From Ferruginibacter sp. (GTDB lineage Bacteria > Bacteroidota > Bacteroidia > Chitinophagales > Chitinophagaceae), in NCBI GenBank assembly GCA_025362765.1, contig JANYFI010000332.1, positions 1-6,547 on the forward strand: a stretch of DNA of 6,547 bases, given 5' to 3'. How positions within the stretch are numbered: position 1 is the first letter of the stretch; the number at the start of each line of letters is the position of its first letter. The position numbers and the translations under genes were made by a program. The notes under the pieces are model-generated. The model did no database searches. It saw only the letters and a list, made by a program, of their open reading frames with translations, and was not told where the DNA came from. This document shows, in pieces, positions 1 to 6,122 of this stretch.

Positions 1-60
1 ATAACAAATTGAAAAATAGTTAAATTGGTATTGGTTAAGTATTTATCTAATTCTAATAAC

Positions 61-86
61 AAAGCCTCACATTTCTGTGAGGCTTT
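61..86 (-). terminator. Hairpin terminator of tRNA-Val
   Basis: A perfect 10-bp inverted repeat (AAAGCCTCAC at 61-70, GTGAGGCTTT at 77-86) encloses a 6-nt loop. Read on the minus strand it begins 1 nt after the tRNA 3' end, and its stem finishes in CTTT followed by GTTATT. This fits an intrinsic terminator immediately after the tRNA. The T-tract is short and interrupted, so efficiency is uncertain. The hairpin is symmetric and could also act on plus-strand transcripts. Confidence 0.8.
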
Positions 87-87
87 G

Positions 88-162
88 TGGGAGCACACGG
101 GTTCGAACCGCGGACCCTCTGCTTGTAAGGCAGATGCTCTAAACCAACTGAGCTATGCTCCC
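88..162 (-). tRNA. tRNA-Val (anticodon UAC)
   Basis: The minus strand folds as a full cloverleaf of 75 nt. The acceptor stem GGGAGCA (162-156) pairs with TGCTCCC (95-89), and the discriminator base is A at 88. A D-arm GCTC/GAGC follows. The anticodon stem TCTGC/GCAGA encloses loop CTTACAA, giving anticodon UAC, which reads GUA and other valine codons. The T-arm CGCGG/CCGTG (one G-U pair) carries the TTCGAAC loop. The genomic bases after the discriminator read CAA rather than CCA, so the CCA tail must be added by nucleotidyltransferase. It lies on the same strand as, and downstream of, the histidine kinase/regulator operon, but has its own promoter-like sequence and terminator. Confidence 0.97.
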
Positions 163-182
163 TTTACCGTTTTTTCGGATGG

Positions 183-213
183 CAAAGATAAGGGTAAAAT
201 GATTGTATCAAAA
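183..213 (-). promoter_or_regulatory. Bacteroidota-type promoter for tRNA-Val
   Basis: On the minus strand an exact TAnnTTTG box (TATCTTTG, plus-strand 190-183) lies about 20 nt before the mature tRNA 5' end. A TTTTG element (213-209) is 18 nt further upstream. This matches the -7/-33 promoter arrangement known for the Bacteroidota primary sigma factor. Transcription would start around 174-178, leaving a short 5' leader for RNase P to remove. Confidence 0.7.
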
Positions 214-249
214 CTTTTTTCAGTTCTTATTTAATTTTTTTTAAAATAC

Positions 250-945
250 TTACTCCTGTTTTTTTAACGCAGCTACGGTGGAGCGATACGTATCGCCAAC
301 CGGAAGCTCCATTTTATTTGGCAGGCCTACTTTACGGTATTGCAAAAAGGTAATTTTATCGTTGGCAACTATATAACTGCGGTGAATGCGGATAAACTTT
401 TTCTTAGGAAGCTTCTCCAGTATTTTTTTCATTGACAACAGTGTGAGAAAAGATTGTGTAGCCGTAACTACTTTTACATAATCGTCCAGGGCCTCAATAT
501 AAATGATTTCTGCAAATGGTATTTTAACCATCTTATAATCTGAATGAATGTATAGAAACTGGGATGGAGAAACATCTTCCTTTTCTTTTATATTTTCACG
601 GGCCAGGGCTTTGGCAACTGCTTTTTCAAATCGGGCCAGGTTAAATGGCTTTAACAGGTAGTCAATGGCGTCTACTTCAAAACCCTGTACCGCAAATTCC
701 TTATAGGCTGTAGTAAAAATAACCATGGGTTTTTCAGGCAACTCTTTATATAGTTGAAACCCATTCACATCGGGCATTTGGATGTCAAGAAATAAAAGAT
801 CTGCGTTATTTTTTTGCAGGTAGGCGGCTGCTTCGATGGCGTCGGAAAATGTCATTTCCAAATTAAGCTGGGGCAACCGGGCAATATATTTCTTTAATAC
901 CTCCAGTGCCAGAGGTTCATCATCTATCGCTACACAGTTTATCAT
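250..945 (-). CDS. LytTR-family response regulator (receiver + LytTR DNA-binding domain)
   Basis: This is a 231-residue cytoplasmic transcription regulator that should be phosphorylated by the kinase encoded just upstream. The receiver domain (about residues 2-115) has all the expected residues: acidic pocket D8-D9-E10, phosphoacceptor D54 in the LFLDIQMPD motif, switch T78/T79 in FTTAY, and K99-P100. After a short linker, a LytTR domain (about 127-228) contains the family core FIRIHRSYIV and ends in an ELPVGDTYR-type segment. Length and order match the LytR/AlgR family (PF00072 plus PF04397). The start ATG overlaps the kinase stop as ATGA (942-945), so the two are translationally coupled. 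No clear terminator is visible between its stop and the tRNA promoter. The target genes are not shown by the sequence. The divergent LytTR gene and the lipoprotein cluster are candidates by proximity only. Confidence 0.95.
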   Translation of the reverse strand: MINCVAIDDEPLALEVLKKYIARLPQLNLEMTFSDAIEAAAYLQKNNADLLFLDIQMPDVNGFQLYKELPEKPMVIFTTAYKEFAVQGFEVDAIDYLLKPFNLARFEKAVAKALARENIKEKEDVSPSQFLYIHSDYKMVKIPFAEIIYIEALDDYVKVVTATQSFLTLLSMKKILEKLPKKKFIRIHRSYIVANDKITFLQYRKVGLPNKMELPVGDTYRSTVAALKKQE

Positions 946-2009
946 GCTAAATCTAATTGTAAAAATACAGTGTATAAACCGCCTTTGTCGTCAATTGTAA
1001 GCTGGTATTTTTTTGCATATTGCAGTTGTAATCTTCTTATAGTATTGTTTGTTCCGGTAAAAGTACTTTGTTCCAACCTTTTTATCATTATCTTATTGCG
1101 TACCTGTAGTGTAAGCTGACTGGCGCAAATGCTGATACCAATATTAATTACACAAGGTTCATGATTACTTATCCCATATTTAAATGCATTTTCAATAAAA
1201 TTGATAAGCAGGAGCGGGGCTATGATATTATCGCCTGTATCACCGGTAACGGCAAATACTACCGTTAGTTTGTCATTGCGGCGCAGCTGCTGAAGACGGA
1301 TGTAATTTTCCAGGTAGTCCAGTTCTTTTTGTAATGGGGCGGTTGCCCTATTTGCATCTTCCGTAACGTACCGCATAATCGAGGAAAGCTTTAAAATGGC
1401 TTCCGGAGTTTGATTATTTTGTATGATGGATAATGCATAAATATTATTTAACGTGTTAAAAAGAAAATGAGGATTTATTTGGGCTTTTAAATAGGAGAGT
1501 TCTGCATGTAGTTTTTGAACGGTGATGTCCTTGTTTTTCTGCTCCATTACTCTATAGCGATGCGTAAGATGCAAAATGCTGCTTAAAAACCAGGCAATCA
1601 AAAATTGAAAGAAACCAAACAGGCGCTCGATACCTAATTGCCAGTCAGGCGTTCCTGGAGTAGTCATGTTTATTTTCGTCTGCGTAAATGCGGCTATGAC
1701 GTAAGAAGGCACATAAATAACGATCAGCATCATAACAAATACTATCAAAAAGTAGGGCAACTTTTTTTTGCAGTAATACAAACCTGGCAACAAAAAATAA
1801 AGGTGTAGATAAAAAAAGAAAATCAGCAAACTGTTTCTCACAAAAAAAAATATCAAACCGGGCGCAGGCTTACAATCGCCAGGATAATGAACATCTTTCA
1901 GGTGTGCAAGATCATTTGAATGCGACATATTTAATAGCACTACCGGAAACAAAAAGAATGTTATCCAGCCAGAAAAATGTAGCAGAATTGTAAGAAAATT
2001 TTTATGCAT
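942..2009 (-). CDS. Membrane sensor histidine kinase, LytS/YehU-like (PF06580 type)
   Basis: This 355-residue inner-membrane kinase is the likely partner of the LytTR regulator that follows it with a 4-bp overlap. Four hydrophobic helices are visible (about residues 8-27, 52-78, 84-106 and 128-148). KKK at 81-83 and RYR at 151-153 predict a cytoplasmic N-terminus and kinase domain, leaving only two short periplasmic loops (about 28-51 and 107-127). No extracellular sensor domain is present. The His_kinase domain carries LKAQINPHFLFNTLNNI with predicted phosphoacceptor H181. The ATPase N-box NFIENAFKYG follows at 270-279 (E273, N274). Where family members normally have a glycine-rich GxGxGLxN lid, this protein has TFTGTNNTIRRL (316-327), so the G-box is shortened and lacks the GL. 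The C-terminus KKYQLTIDDKGGLYTVFLQL is typical of the family. The signal sensed is unknown. Confidence 0.93.
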   Translation of the reverse strand: MHKNFLTILLHFSGWITFFLFPVVLLNMSHSNDLAHLKDVHYPGDCKPAPGLIFFFVRNSLLIFFFYLHLYFLLPGLYYCKKKLPYFLIVFVMMLIVIYVPSYVIAAFTQTKINMTTPGTPDWQLGIERLFGFFQFLIAWFLSSILHLTHRYRVMEQKNKDITVQKLHAELSYLKAQINPHFLFNTLNNIYALSIIQNNQTPEAILKLSSIMRYVTEDANRATAPLQKELDYLENYIRLQQLRRNDKLTVVFAVTGDTGDNIIAPLLLINFIENAFKYGISNHEPCVINIGISICASQLTLQVRNKIMIKRLEQSTFTGTNNTIRRLQLQYAKKYQLTIDDKGGLYTVFLQLDLA

Positions 2010-2135
2010 TTATAAATTAAATTAATATTTGTTACCACAAATACAATATCGATTAATGCCCGATAACGATATAATAACAATAGAAATATCTCTGTAAAAA
2101 TAGCAAATGAAATGATTTTAGTAAATTTGAAAAAA

Positions 2136-2163
2136 GGTAAAACGTACTAATGAGACGGTAAAA
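2136..2163 (+). promoter_or_regulatory. Candidate LytTR operator: GGTAAAA direct repeats, 21-bp period
   Basis: GGTAAAA occurs at 2136-2142 and again at 2157-2163, exactly 21 bp apart, or two helical turns. A one-mismatch copy, TGTAAAA, lies at 2093-2099, 43 bp before the first. LytTR proteins of the AgrA/AlgR family are known to bind paired direct repeats on one face of the helix at about this spacing. The pair ends about 24 bp upstream of the predicted promoter of the orphan LytTR gene, a position suited to activation. The first copy extends to GGTAAAACGTAC, which recurs in the lipoprotein spacer. The assignment as an operator is inference. Confidence 0.35.
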
Positions 2164-2186
2164 GGCCTTTGCATTAAATTTTCACA

Positions 2187-2216
2187 TTTTCTTACACGCT
2201 AAGTAATATAGTTTTG
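2187..2216 (+). promoter_or_regulatory. Putative promoter of the orphan LytTR gene
   Basis: TAGTTTTG (2209-2216) matches the Bacteroidota -7 consensus TAnnTTTG. A T-rich element TTTTC (2187-2191) sits 17 bp upstream, where TTTG or TTG would be expected. The predicted transcript would start near 2223, leaving a leader of only about 15 nt without a Shine-Dalgarno sequence, as is common in this phylum. Confidence 0.4.
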
Positions 2217-2237
2217 AATGTAACTAACTGAACAAAT

Positions 2238-2948
2238 ATGCATCAATTAAAATGCCTGCTGATTGGTACCCAGCTATCTGGTAAAATACTGTTTGAACAT
2301 GTTGCCAAACTTCCCTGGTTAAATTTTATCTGCAAGCCCATCAATGCAAGAGAAGCCCGTCATTATCTGCAGGAATTTACCACAGATATTATCTTCTGCG
2401 ATATGGAAACGATCTGCGATCCGGAGATAGAAACTTTTTTAGCAGCGTATGCCACGGAATCACTGGTTATTGTCATTGATTCCAAATCGGCTTTATCAAC
2501 TACCGAAATTGGCAGTAACGTGTTTAGTTTTTTGCAAAAACCCGTGTCATTCGATCACTTTTTTTATACTATTTGCAGGGCGAATGAATTTTTATACCCT
2601 CCCATGAAGAGGGAGTTATCACCTGCTGCAGACTTTGTTTTTATTAAATCTGAATACAAGTTTTACAAGGTTAAATTTGACGATATTCTTTTTTGCGAAG
2701 GCATGAAAGATTATACGCAGGTATACCTGGTGGACAAACCCAAACCGATTATTACACTGCAAAATTTAAAAACATTTGTGAGTAAATTACCTGCCCGCGA
2801 CTTTATAAGAGTGCATCGGTCGTACGTTATATCTCTTAGCAGTATTGATGTGGTAAGTAAAAATGAAATCATTATCGGGAATAAATTTATACCAATCGGC
2901 GAGAGTTACAGAAGTTCTTTATTTCAGATTATTCACCAGGCTTCCTGA
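2238..2948 (+). CDS. LytTR-family regulator with a degenerate receiver domain
   Basis: This 236-residue protein has the layout of a LytR/AlgR response regulator but an atypical N-terminal domain. Residues 4-115 follow a receiver pattern: strand LKCLLIG, IIFCD with D55 at the phosphoacceptor position, and FLQKP with K101-P102. The acidic pair expected after the first strand is replaced by G10-T11-Q12, and the usual switch threonine region is IVIDSKS. Without the acidic pair, Mg-dependent phosphorylation is unlikely. The C-terminal LytTR domain (about 131-232) looks intact, with FIRVHRSYVIS and FIPIGESYR matching the neighbouring canonical regulator. It is divergent from the kinase operon and has no kinase of its own here. 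It may be controlled by ligand, by heterodimerisation with the canonical regulator, or only by its level. It is followed by a strong bidirectional terminator. Confidence 0.9.
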   Translation: MHQLKCLLIGTQLSGKILFEHVAKLPWLNFICKPINAREARHYLQEFTTDIIFCDMETICDPEIETFLAAYATESLVIVIDSKSALSTTEIGSNVFSFLQKPVSFDHFFYTICRANEFLYPPMKRELSPAADFVFIKSEYKFYKVKFDDILFCEGMKDYTQVYLVDKPKPIITLQNLKTFVSKLPARDFIRVHRSYVISLSSIDVVSKNEIIIGNKFIPIGESYRSSLFQIIHQAS

Positions 2949-3006
2949 TGTTACATTGAGGAGTGCCAGGCATAATGGCGTAATTACCTCACCTGGTTTC
3001 GCCAAT

Positions 3007-3045
3007 AAAAACAGGCTGTATCTTAATAGAATACAGCCTGTTTTT
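3007..3045. terminator. Bidirectional intrinsic terminator between convergent genes
   Basis: A perfect 15-bp inverted repeat (AAAAACAGGCTGTAT at 3007-3021, ATACAGCCTGTTTTT at 3031-3045) encloses a 9-nt loop. The GC-rich core is flanked by A and T tracts, so the hairpin ends in a U-run on both strands. It lies 58 bp after the stop of the orphan LytTR gene (plus) and 32 bp after the stop of the DUF4907-type gene (minus). It is therefore placed to end both convergent transcripts. Confidence 0.92.
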
Positions 3046-3077
3046 ATTTAGTAAAAATAAAATGAAATGGTAGTTAC

Positions 3078-3419
3078 TTATTCCAAAATACCTATTTTTT
3101 GCAACTCAGCCCTGAAAAGGGTAGGCTTTTGATGCGATTTTATTTTGTTGACTACCAGAGACGCCACTTTTAGGGCATCCTCTTCCGTAGCAAAACTTTT
3201 TATTCCCTGTACAACCGGAATCATAGTTTGTTTAATCACAATTTTATCATCTACAGTGATAATGTATCCCCATCCATCACCGGTTTTAAATGAATGCGAC
3301 GCAATTAAAACTGAATCTTTATGCGCATTGTTGTTATCAGAAATTTTGGGAGCAGTATCATTGCAACCAAATAATGTTGCGATAAATACTACCATTCCTG
3401 TAACAATAAGTGCTTTCAT
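3078..3419 (-). CDS. Small lipoprotein, DUF4907 family
   Basis: This is a 113-residue secreted lipoprotein of unknown function. A short signal peptide (hydrophobic residues 4-17) ends in lipobox LFGC with lipidated C19, followed by a polar linker rich in N and D. The conserved body has GWGYIITVDDKIVIKQTMIPVVQ (about 49-71), then SFATEEDALKVASLVVNKI (75-93) and an ELQKIGI tail. This pattern agrees with my recollection of DUF4907 (PF16252), a small Bacteroidota domain. The start ATG is preceded by a weak GGAA. It follows the Kelch lipoprotein gene by 51 bp on the same strand with no terminator or promoter in the gap, so the two are probably cotranscribed. An antisense open frame (3145-3432) is a shadow of this gene. 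Confidence 0.8.
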   Translation of the reverse strand: MKALIVTGMVVFIATLFGCNDTAPKISDNNNAHKDSVLIASHSFKTGDGWGYIITVDDKIVIKQTMIPVVQGIKSFATEEDALKVASLVVNKIKSHQKPTLFRAELQKIGILE

Positions 3420-3470
3420 TTCCGTTGCTTAATTCCTGATAATGATAGATAATAAATATGTCAGCCTCAA

Positions 3471-4493
3471 CTAGTCGTTGGCATTATATGCTTGATTTGG
3501 AAGAAATTCGCGAATATCATCAAATGGCGTGCTGCTGCTTCTGCCGGTTAAAACATATCCACGTTCTTTTACGGTAAAACCTACTGCGCCAGTCCTTGCT
3601 ACACCTTCGAAAGCTGTCTTTTTAACCCATACATCGGTTGGAAAATCATACTCCCATGTATCGTTTAATACTGAGCCATTTTCGCCACAAGTGATGTAAC
3701 CTTTTCCGTTCATTACAAAAGCTACTGCGTTACTCCTTACTATGGCATATGCGTCATCATACGAATCAGTGCTAACATTGCTGATCTGTCTTTTTTCTAC
3801 CCAAACAGGTGTTGCTGTTGGATCGTACACCCATAAATCATTTACACCGGTAGTAGTACCATTGTTGGTACCGGTAAATACATAAGCTTTGTTTTGGTAA
3901 ACAAAAGCTACGGCTCCGGAACGTTTAGAGCCACCAAGGCTTAATTGTTTTGCCCATGTATCCGATGTTGGATCGTATTGCCAAAGATCTTTTAAGTAAT
4001 TGCCATCGTAACCGGTAGAAATGTATCCTTTATCAGAAATACTAAAGCCAACGGCATCGTATCTTGCACCACCTGCAAAATCACCTTTTTTTGTCCAGGT
4101 ATTTGTAGCAGGGCTATATTCCCATGTATCCTGCAACATATTTAAACCATCATATCCGGTAGAAATATATCCTTTACCAGCTGCGGCAAAAGCCACTGCA
4201 GAACTTCTTCCGGTACCGGGCATATCAGCTTTTTGTTGTCCCCATGAATCCTGAACTGGATCGTAAGACCAAAGGTCAGTTAAGCGGTTCGTGCCATCAT
4301 AACCGGTTCCAATATAAGCGGTATCACCAATAACAAATGAAACAGCCTCACTGCGGGTAACCCCCTCAAAATCAGATCTTTTTATCCAGTTGCCACTTGT
4401 ATCTGTGGTAGAAGTTGATGTTTTTGTGCAGGAGCCAATAAATAATGAAAAACCTAAAATACTCAATAACGAAATCCGCTTAGTTTTGTACAT
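3471..4493 (-). CDS. Kelch-repeat lipoprotein, six-bladed beta-propeller
   Basis: This 340-residue exported lipoprotein is probably anchored in the outer membrane. The signal peptide (MYKTKR, then a hydrophobic stretch 8-19) ends in lipobox IGSC with C22, followed by a Thr/Ser-rich linker. The mature chain consists of six Kelch-type repeats starting near residues 35, 84, 133, 180, 231 and 289. Each has the pattern W-x-K...G...R..AV.F......GYI.TGYDG...L.D.W.YDP. The repeats are 47-51 residues long except the fifth, which has an insertion (STDSYDDAYAI, about 241-251). Six blades fit one closed propeller, a scaffold that binds glycans or proteins. No galactose-oxidase copper ligands can be recognised, so I do not call an enzyme. 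It is the first gene of a minus-strand pair with the DUF4907-type gene and is divergent from the DUF4270-type gene. Confidence 0.9.
   Translation of the reverse strand: MYKTKRISLLSILGFSLFIGSCTKTSTSTTDTSGNWIKRSDFEGVTRSEAVSFVIGDTAYIGTGYDGTNRLTDLWSYDPVQDSWGQQKADMPGTGRSSAVAFAAAGKGYISTGYDGLNMLQDTWEYSPATNTWTKKGDFAGGARYDAVGFSISDKGYISTGYDGNYLKDLWQYDPTSDTWAKQLSLGGSKRSGAVAFVYQNKAYVFTGTNNGTTTGVNDLWVYDPTATPVWVEKRQISNVSTDSYDDAYAIVRSNAVAFVMNGKGYITCGENGSVLNDTWEYDFPTDVWVKKTAFEGVARTGAVGFTVKERGYVLTGRSSSTPFDDIREFLPNQAYNAND
4003..4322. repeat. Intragenic DNA repeats encoding Kelch blades 1-3
   Basis: A 29-bp unit encoding KGYISTGYDG on the minus strand occurs at 4003-4031 and 4147-4175 with only three mismatches. 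A more diverged copy lies at 4294-4322. The spacings are 144 and 147 bp, that is 48 and 49 codons, matching the propeller blade length. The near-identity at DNA level suggests recent internal duplication or gene conversion among these blades, unlike the more diverged blades 4-6. Confidence 0.8.
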
Positions 4494-4759
4494 GCTGTTT
4501 AATTTTTGCCGAAAATATCACCTAAGCAAACGTTAAAATCGTTAAAAAGTATTTACAGGTAGTTATTGTCTACCAATCAGTATAAATAGCATATCAATAG
4601 AGAAAAATGTTCTACACATCGGTAAAACGTACCGTGGCGTATATTTCCGTGTGTAGCATGATTAATAATGACGTTGGTAGATGATAAAAGGTGCTTAATA
4701 CATATTAACAATACAACAGCGCCATCCGGAGATAATATTGCCAACTAATTAATAACTTA
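4494..4759. promoter_or_regulatory. Divergent intergenic region between Kelch and DUF4270 operons
   Basis: This 266-bp AT-rich spacer has no credible gene. It should contain both divergent promoters, but no exact TAnnTTTG box is present. Near matches on the plus strand are TATATTTC (4640-4647) and TAATATTG (4733-4740). The latter is 20 nt before the DUF4270-type start. On the minus strand the nearest match is AACGTTTG (plus-strand 4534-4527). The middle holds a copy of the 12-mer shared with the kinase/LytTR spacer and a nested inverted repeat (4612-4656). The weak core promoters would fit activator-dependent expression, but this is inference. Confidence 0.5.
4612..4656. promoter_or_regulatory. 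Nested inverted repeat with shared 12-mer, candidate operator
   Basis: An outer inverted repeat, CTACACA (4612-4618) and TGTGTAG (4650-4656), encloses an inner one, CGGTA (4620-4624) and TACCG (4630-4634), with a 5-nt loop. The inner arm is part of GGTAAAACGTAC (4621-4632), which is identical to 2136-2147. A weak partner, GAGAAAA, lies at 4600-4606, again 21 bp upstream. The element lies near the centre of the divergent spacer, so it could serve both operons as a protein-binding site. It does not look like a terminator because it lacks a T-tract. Confidence 0.35.
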
Positions 4760-6109
4760 ATGCGCATAATGAAGCCAAAATACCGCTACTGCCTCTTTTT
4801 TTTTCCTTCGATTTTTCTTTTATTCACCATGTTTTTAATTAGTTCATGCGAAAAGCAGGATATTGCTTTTGGAACTGGTTTTATTGATAATACCATCACA
4901 AACCTGGTACTTGTAGATACCGCCACTGTAAATATTGCCAGCGTGTATGTTGATTCTTTTGTAACATCCAGTTCGCAAACCATCTTTGCGGGAAAATATA
5001 AGGATGAAAAATTTGGAACAATAACCTCGCGGTCTTTTCTTCAATTGGGTATTCCTGCAGCAAGTTCTTATGATATACCCAATGGTTCAGTTTTTGATTC
5101 TGTGGAACTGATTTTAAAACTGAATAAAAATTTTTACGGAGATACCACTGTACCTTATGAAGTAGCTATTCACCAGTTAACACAGCAAATTGCTTATCGA
5201 ACCAACCAGTACAGTTTTTATAATAATAATAGCTGGCCTTTTTCCAACACGGTGCTTGGTAGTAGTCAGCTTGTTATTTCTCCCTCAACAAGAGATACGC
5301 TGGCTATAAAATTATCACCAACCCTCGGCCTGGATCTATTTAATAAATTGCAAAATAAGAATGATGAAGTAAGTACTGTGGATCAGTTTTTAAATTACTT
5401 TAAAGGAATAGCCATAGTAGGCGGAGCCGGCAATAATTGTATAATGGGCTTTAAAGATAGTGTTACCATGCGACTGCATTACCGAAAACCAGGAGTGTTT
5501 GCGCAAAATGCCATTATTGATTTTGGTATCAACCAAACCAATTTTCAGTTTAATAATATTTCATCCGACAGAACGGGGACTGCTATTTCTTCTCTGGGCC
5601 CTAATAATCGCATCATACCTTCCTCTGCCACAGGCAATGCTGGTTACAGTCAGTATATTTCAGGAGTAGTAACGAAGTTTAATTTCCCATACTTAAATGA
5701 TTTATATCAGCTGCCCAATTTTTTGAAAATTGTTAAGGCGGAACTTGTAATAAAACCTGTTCAAAATAGTTTTTTAAGTTATTATAGTTTGCCACTACGT
5801 CTGCGATTAAATGCAACCGATCAAACTAATTTGTTGGGTACCGATCTAAGTACATATGTGGGGTCGTCTTCTACCGTTCAATACGGCAATCTTTATATAG
5901 ATAATTTATATGGTACCAGTACAGCTTACACATATGATATTACCTCTTATTTGCAGGCACTGTTGGTTTCCCATAGTGATCTTGTAAAGAATGGATTACT
6001 GGTTTTACCTCCTGCTCCCAACACTATATTTAGCAGGTTACTGATTGCTAATGGAGCAAGCACTATCAATAAAACCCAGGTAAAAATTTATTATGCTTCT
6101 GTTAAATAA
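4760..6109 (+). CDS. DUF4270-family lipoprotein
   Basis: This 449-residue exported lipoprotein matches the Bacteroidota DUF4270 family (PF14092) by its overall pattern. No biochemical function is established to my knowledge. A long signal peptide with hydrophobic core (about 11-27) ends in lipobox ISSC with C30. Residues after this carry the family-like N-terminal segment: VYVDSFVTSSSQTIFAGKYKD and EKFGTITSRSFLQLG. A YFKGIAIV segment is visible near 213-220. The rest is rich in predicted beta strands with many N, S, T and Y residues. ATG at 4760 is used here. A second ATG at 4769 (MKPKYR...) would give an equally good signal peptide. It begins a plus-strand operon with the outer-membrane protein 13 bp downstream, and is divergent from the Kelch/DUF4907 pair. 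Smaller open frames on either strand inside it are shadows. Confidence 0.85.
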   Translation: MRIMKPKYRYCLFFFPSIFLLFTMFLISSCEKQDIAFGTGFIDNTITNLVLVDTATVNIASVYVDSFVTSSSQTIFAGKYKDEKFGTITSRSFLQLGIPAASSYDIPNGSVFDSVELILKLNKNFYGDTTVPYEVAIHQLTQQIAYRTNQYSFYNNNSWPFSNTVLGSSQLVISPSTRDTLAIKLSPTLGLDLFNKLQNKNDEVSTVDQFLNYFKGIAIVGGAGNNCIMGFKDSVTMRLHYRKPGVFAQNAIIDFGINQTNFQFNNISSDRTGTAISSLGPNNRIIPSSATGNAGYSQYISGVVTKFNFPYLNDLYQLPNFLKIVKAELVIKPVQNSFLSYYSLPLRLRLNATDQTNLLGTDLSTYVGSSSTVQYGNLYIDNLYGTSTAYTYDITSYLQALLVSHSDLVKNGLLVLPPAPNTIFSRLLIANGASTINKTQVKIYYASVK

Positions 6110-6122
6110 AAAAAATCGCAAC

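Larger units (their letters stand above)
2010..2237. promoter_or_regulatory. Divergent intergenic region between the kinase operon and the orphan LytTR gene
   Basis: This 228-bp AT-rich spacer contains no credible coding sequence. It must hold the start signals of both flanking transcription units. For the plus-strand gene a TAnnTTTG match lies at 2209-2216, and a second match, TAAATTTG, lies at 2122-2129 without a clear partner box. For the minus-strand kinase the best candidate is a weak TGTATTTG (plus-strand 2045-2038), 29 nt before the start and without a convincing -33 element. The spacer also contains direct repeats of GGTAAAA and the perfect 10-bp palindrome AAAGGCCTTT (2161-2170). Confidence 0.6.

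Noticed and set aside
25..234. 69-codon open frame on the plus strand
   Set aside because: It runs through the tRNA terminator, the whole tRNA-Val gene in antisense and the tRNA promoter. The translation has no protein-like features.
2038..2045. TGTATTTG on the minus strand as kinase operon promoter
   Set aside because: It has one mismatch to TAnnTTTG and no convincing -33 element at 17-23 bp. It is not strong enough for its own entry.
2161..2170. Perfect palindrome AAAGGCCTTT
   Set aside because: A 10-bp palindrome without a partner copy elsewhere in the window is weak evidence for an operator. It overlaps the second GGTAAAA repeat and is mentioned only in the spacer entry.
2863..3051. 62-codon plus-strand open frame
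   Set aside because: It starts inside the LytTR domain in another frame and ends inside the bidirectional terminator. It is a chance frame.
3145..3432. 95-codon plus-strand open frame
   Set aside because: It lies antisense to the DUF4907-type gene. The minus-strand reading has a lipobox and family pattern, and this one has none.
4021..4254. 77-codon plus-strand open frame
   Set aside because: It lies antisense to the Kelch gene and arises from its repetitive coding sequence.
4786..5044. Two overlapping minus-strand open frames
   Set aside because: Both are antisense to the signal peptide and N-terminal domain of the DUF4270-type gene and have no recognisable features.
5460..5669. 69-codon plus-strand open frame
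   Set aside because: It is an out-of-frame shadow within the DUF4270-type gene.
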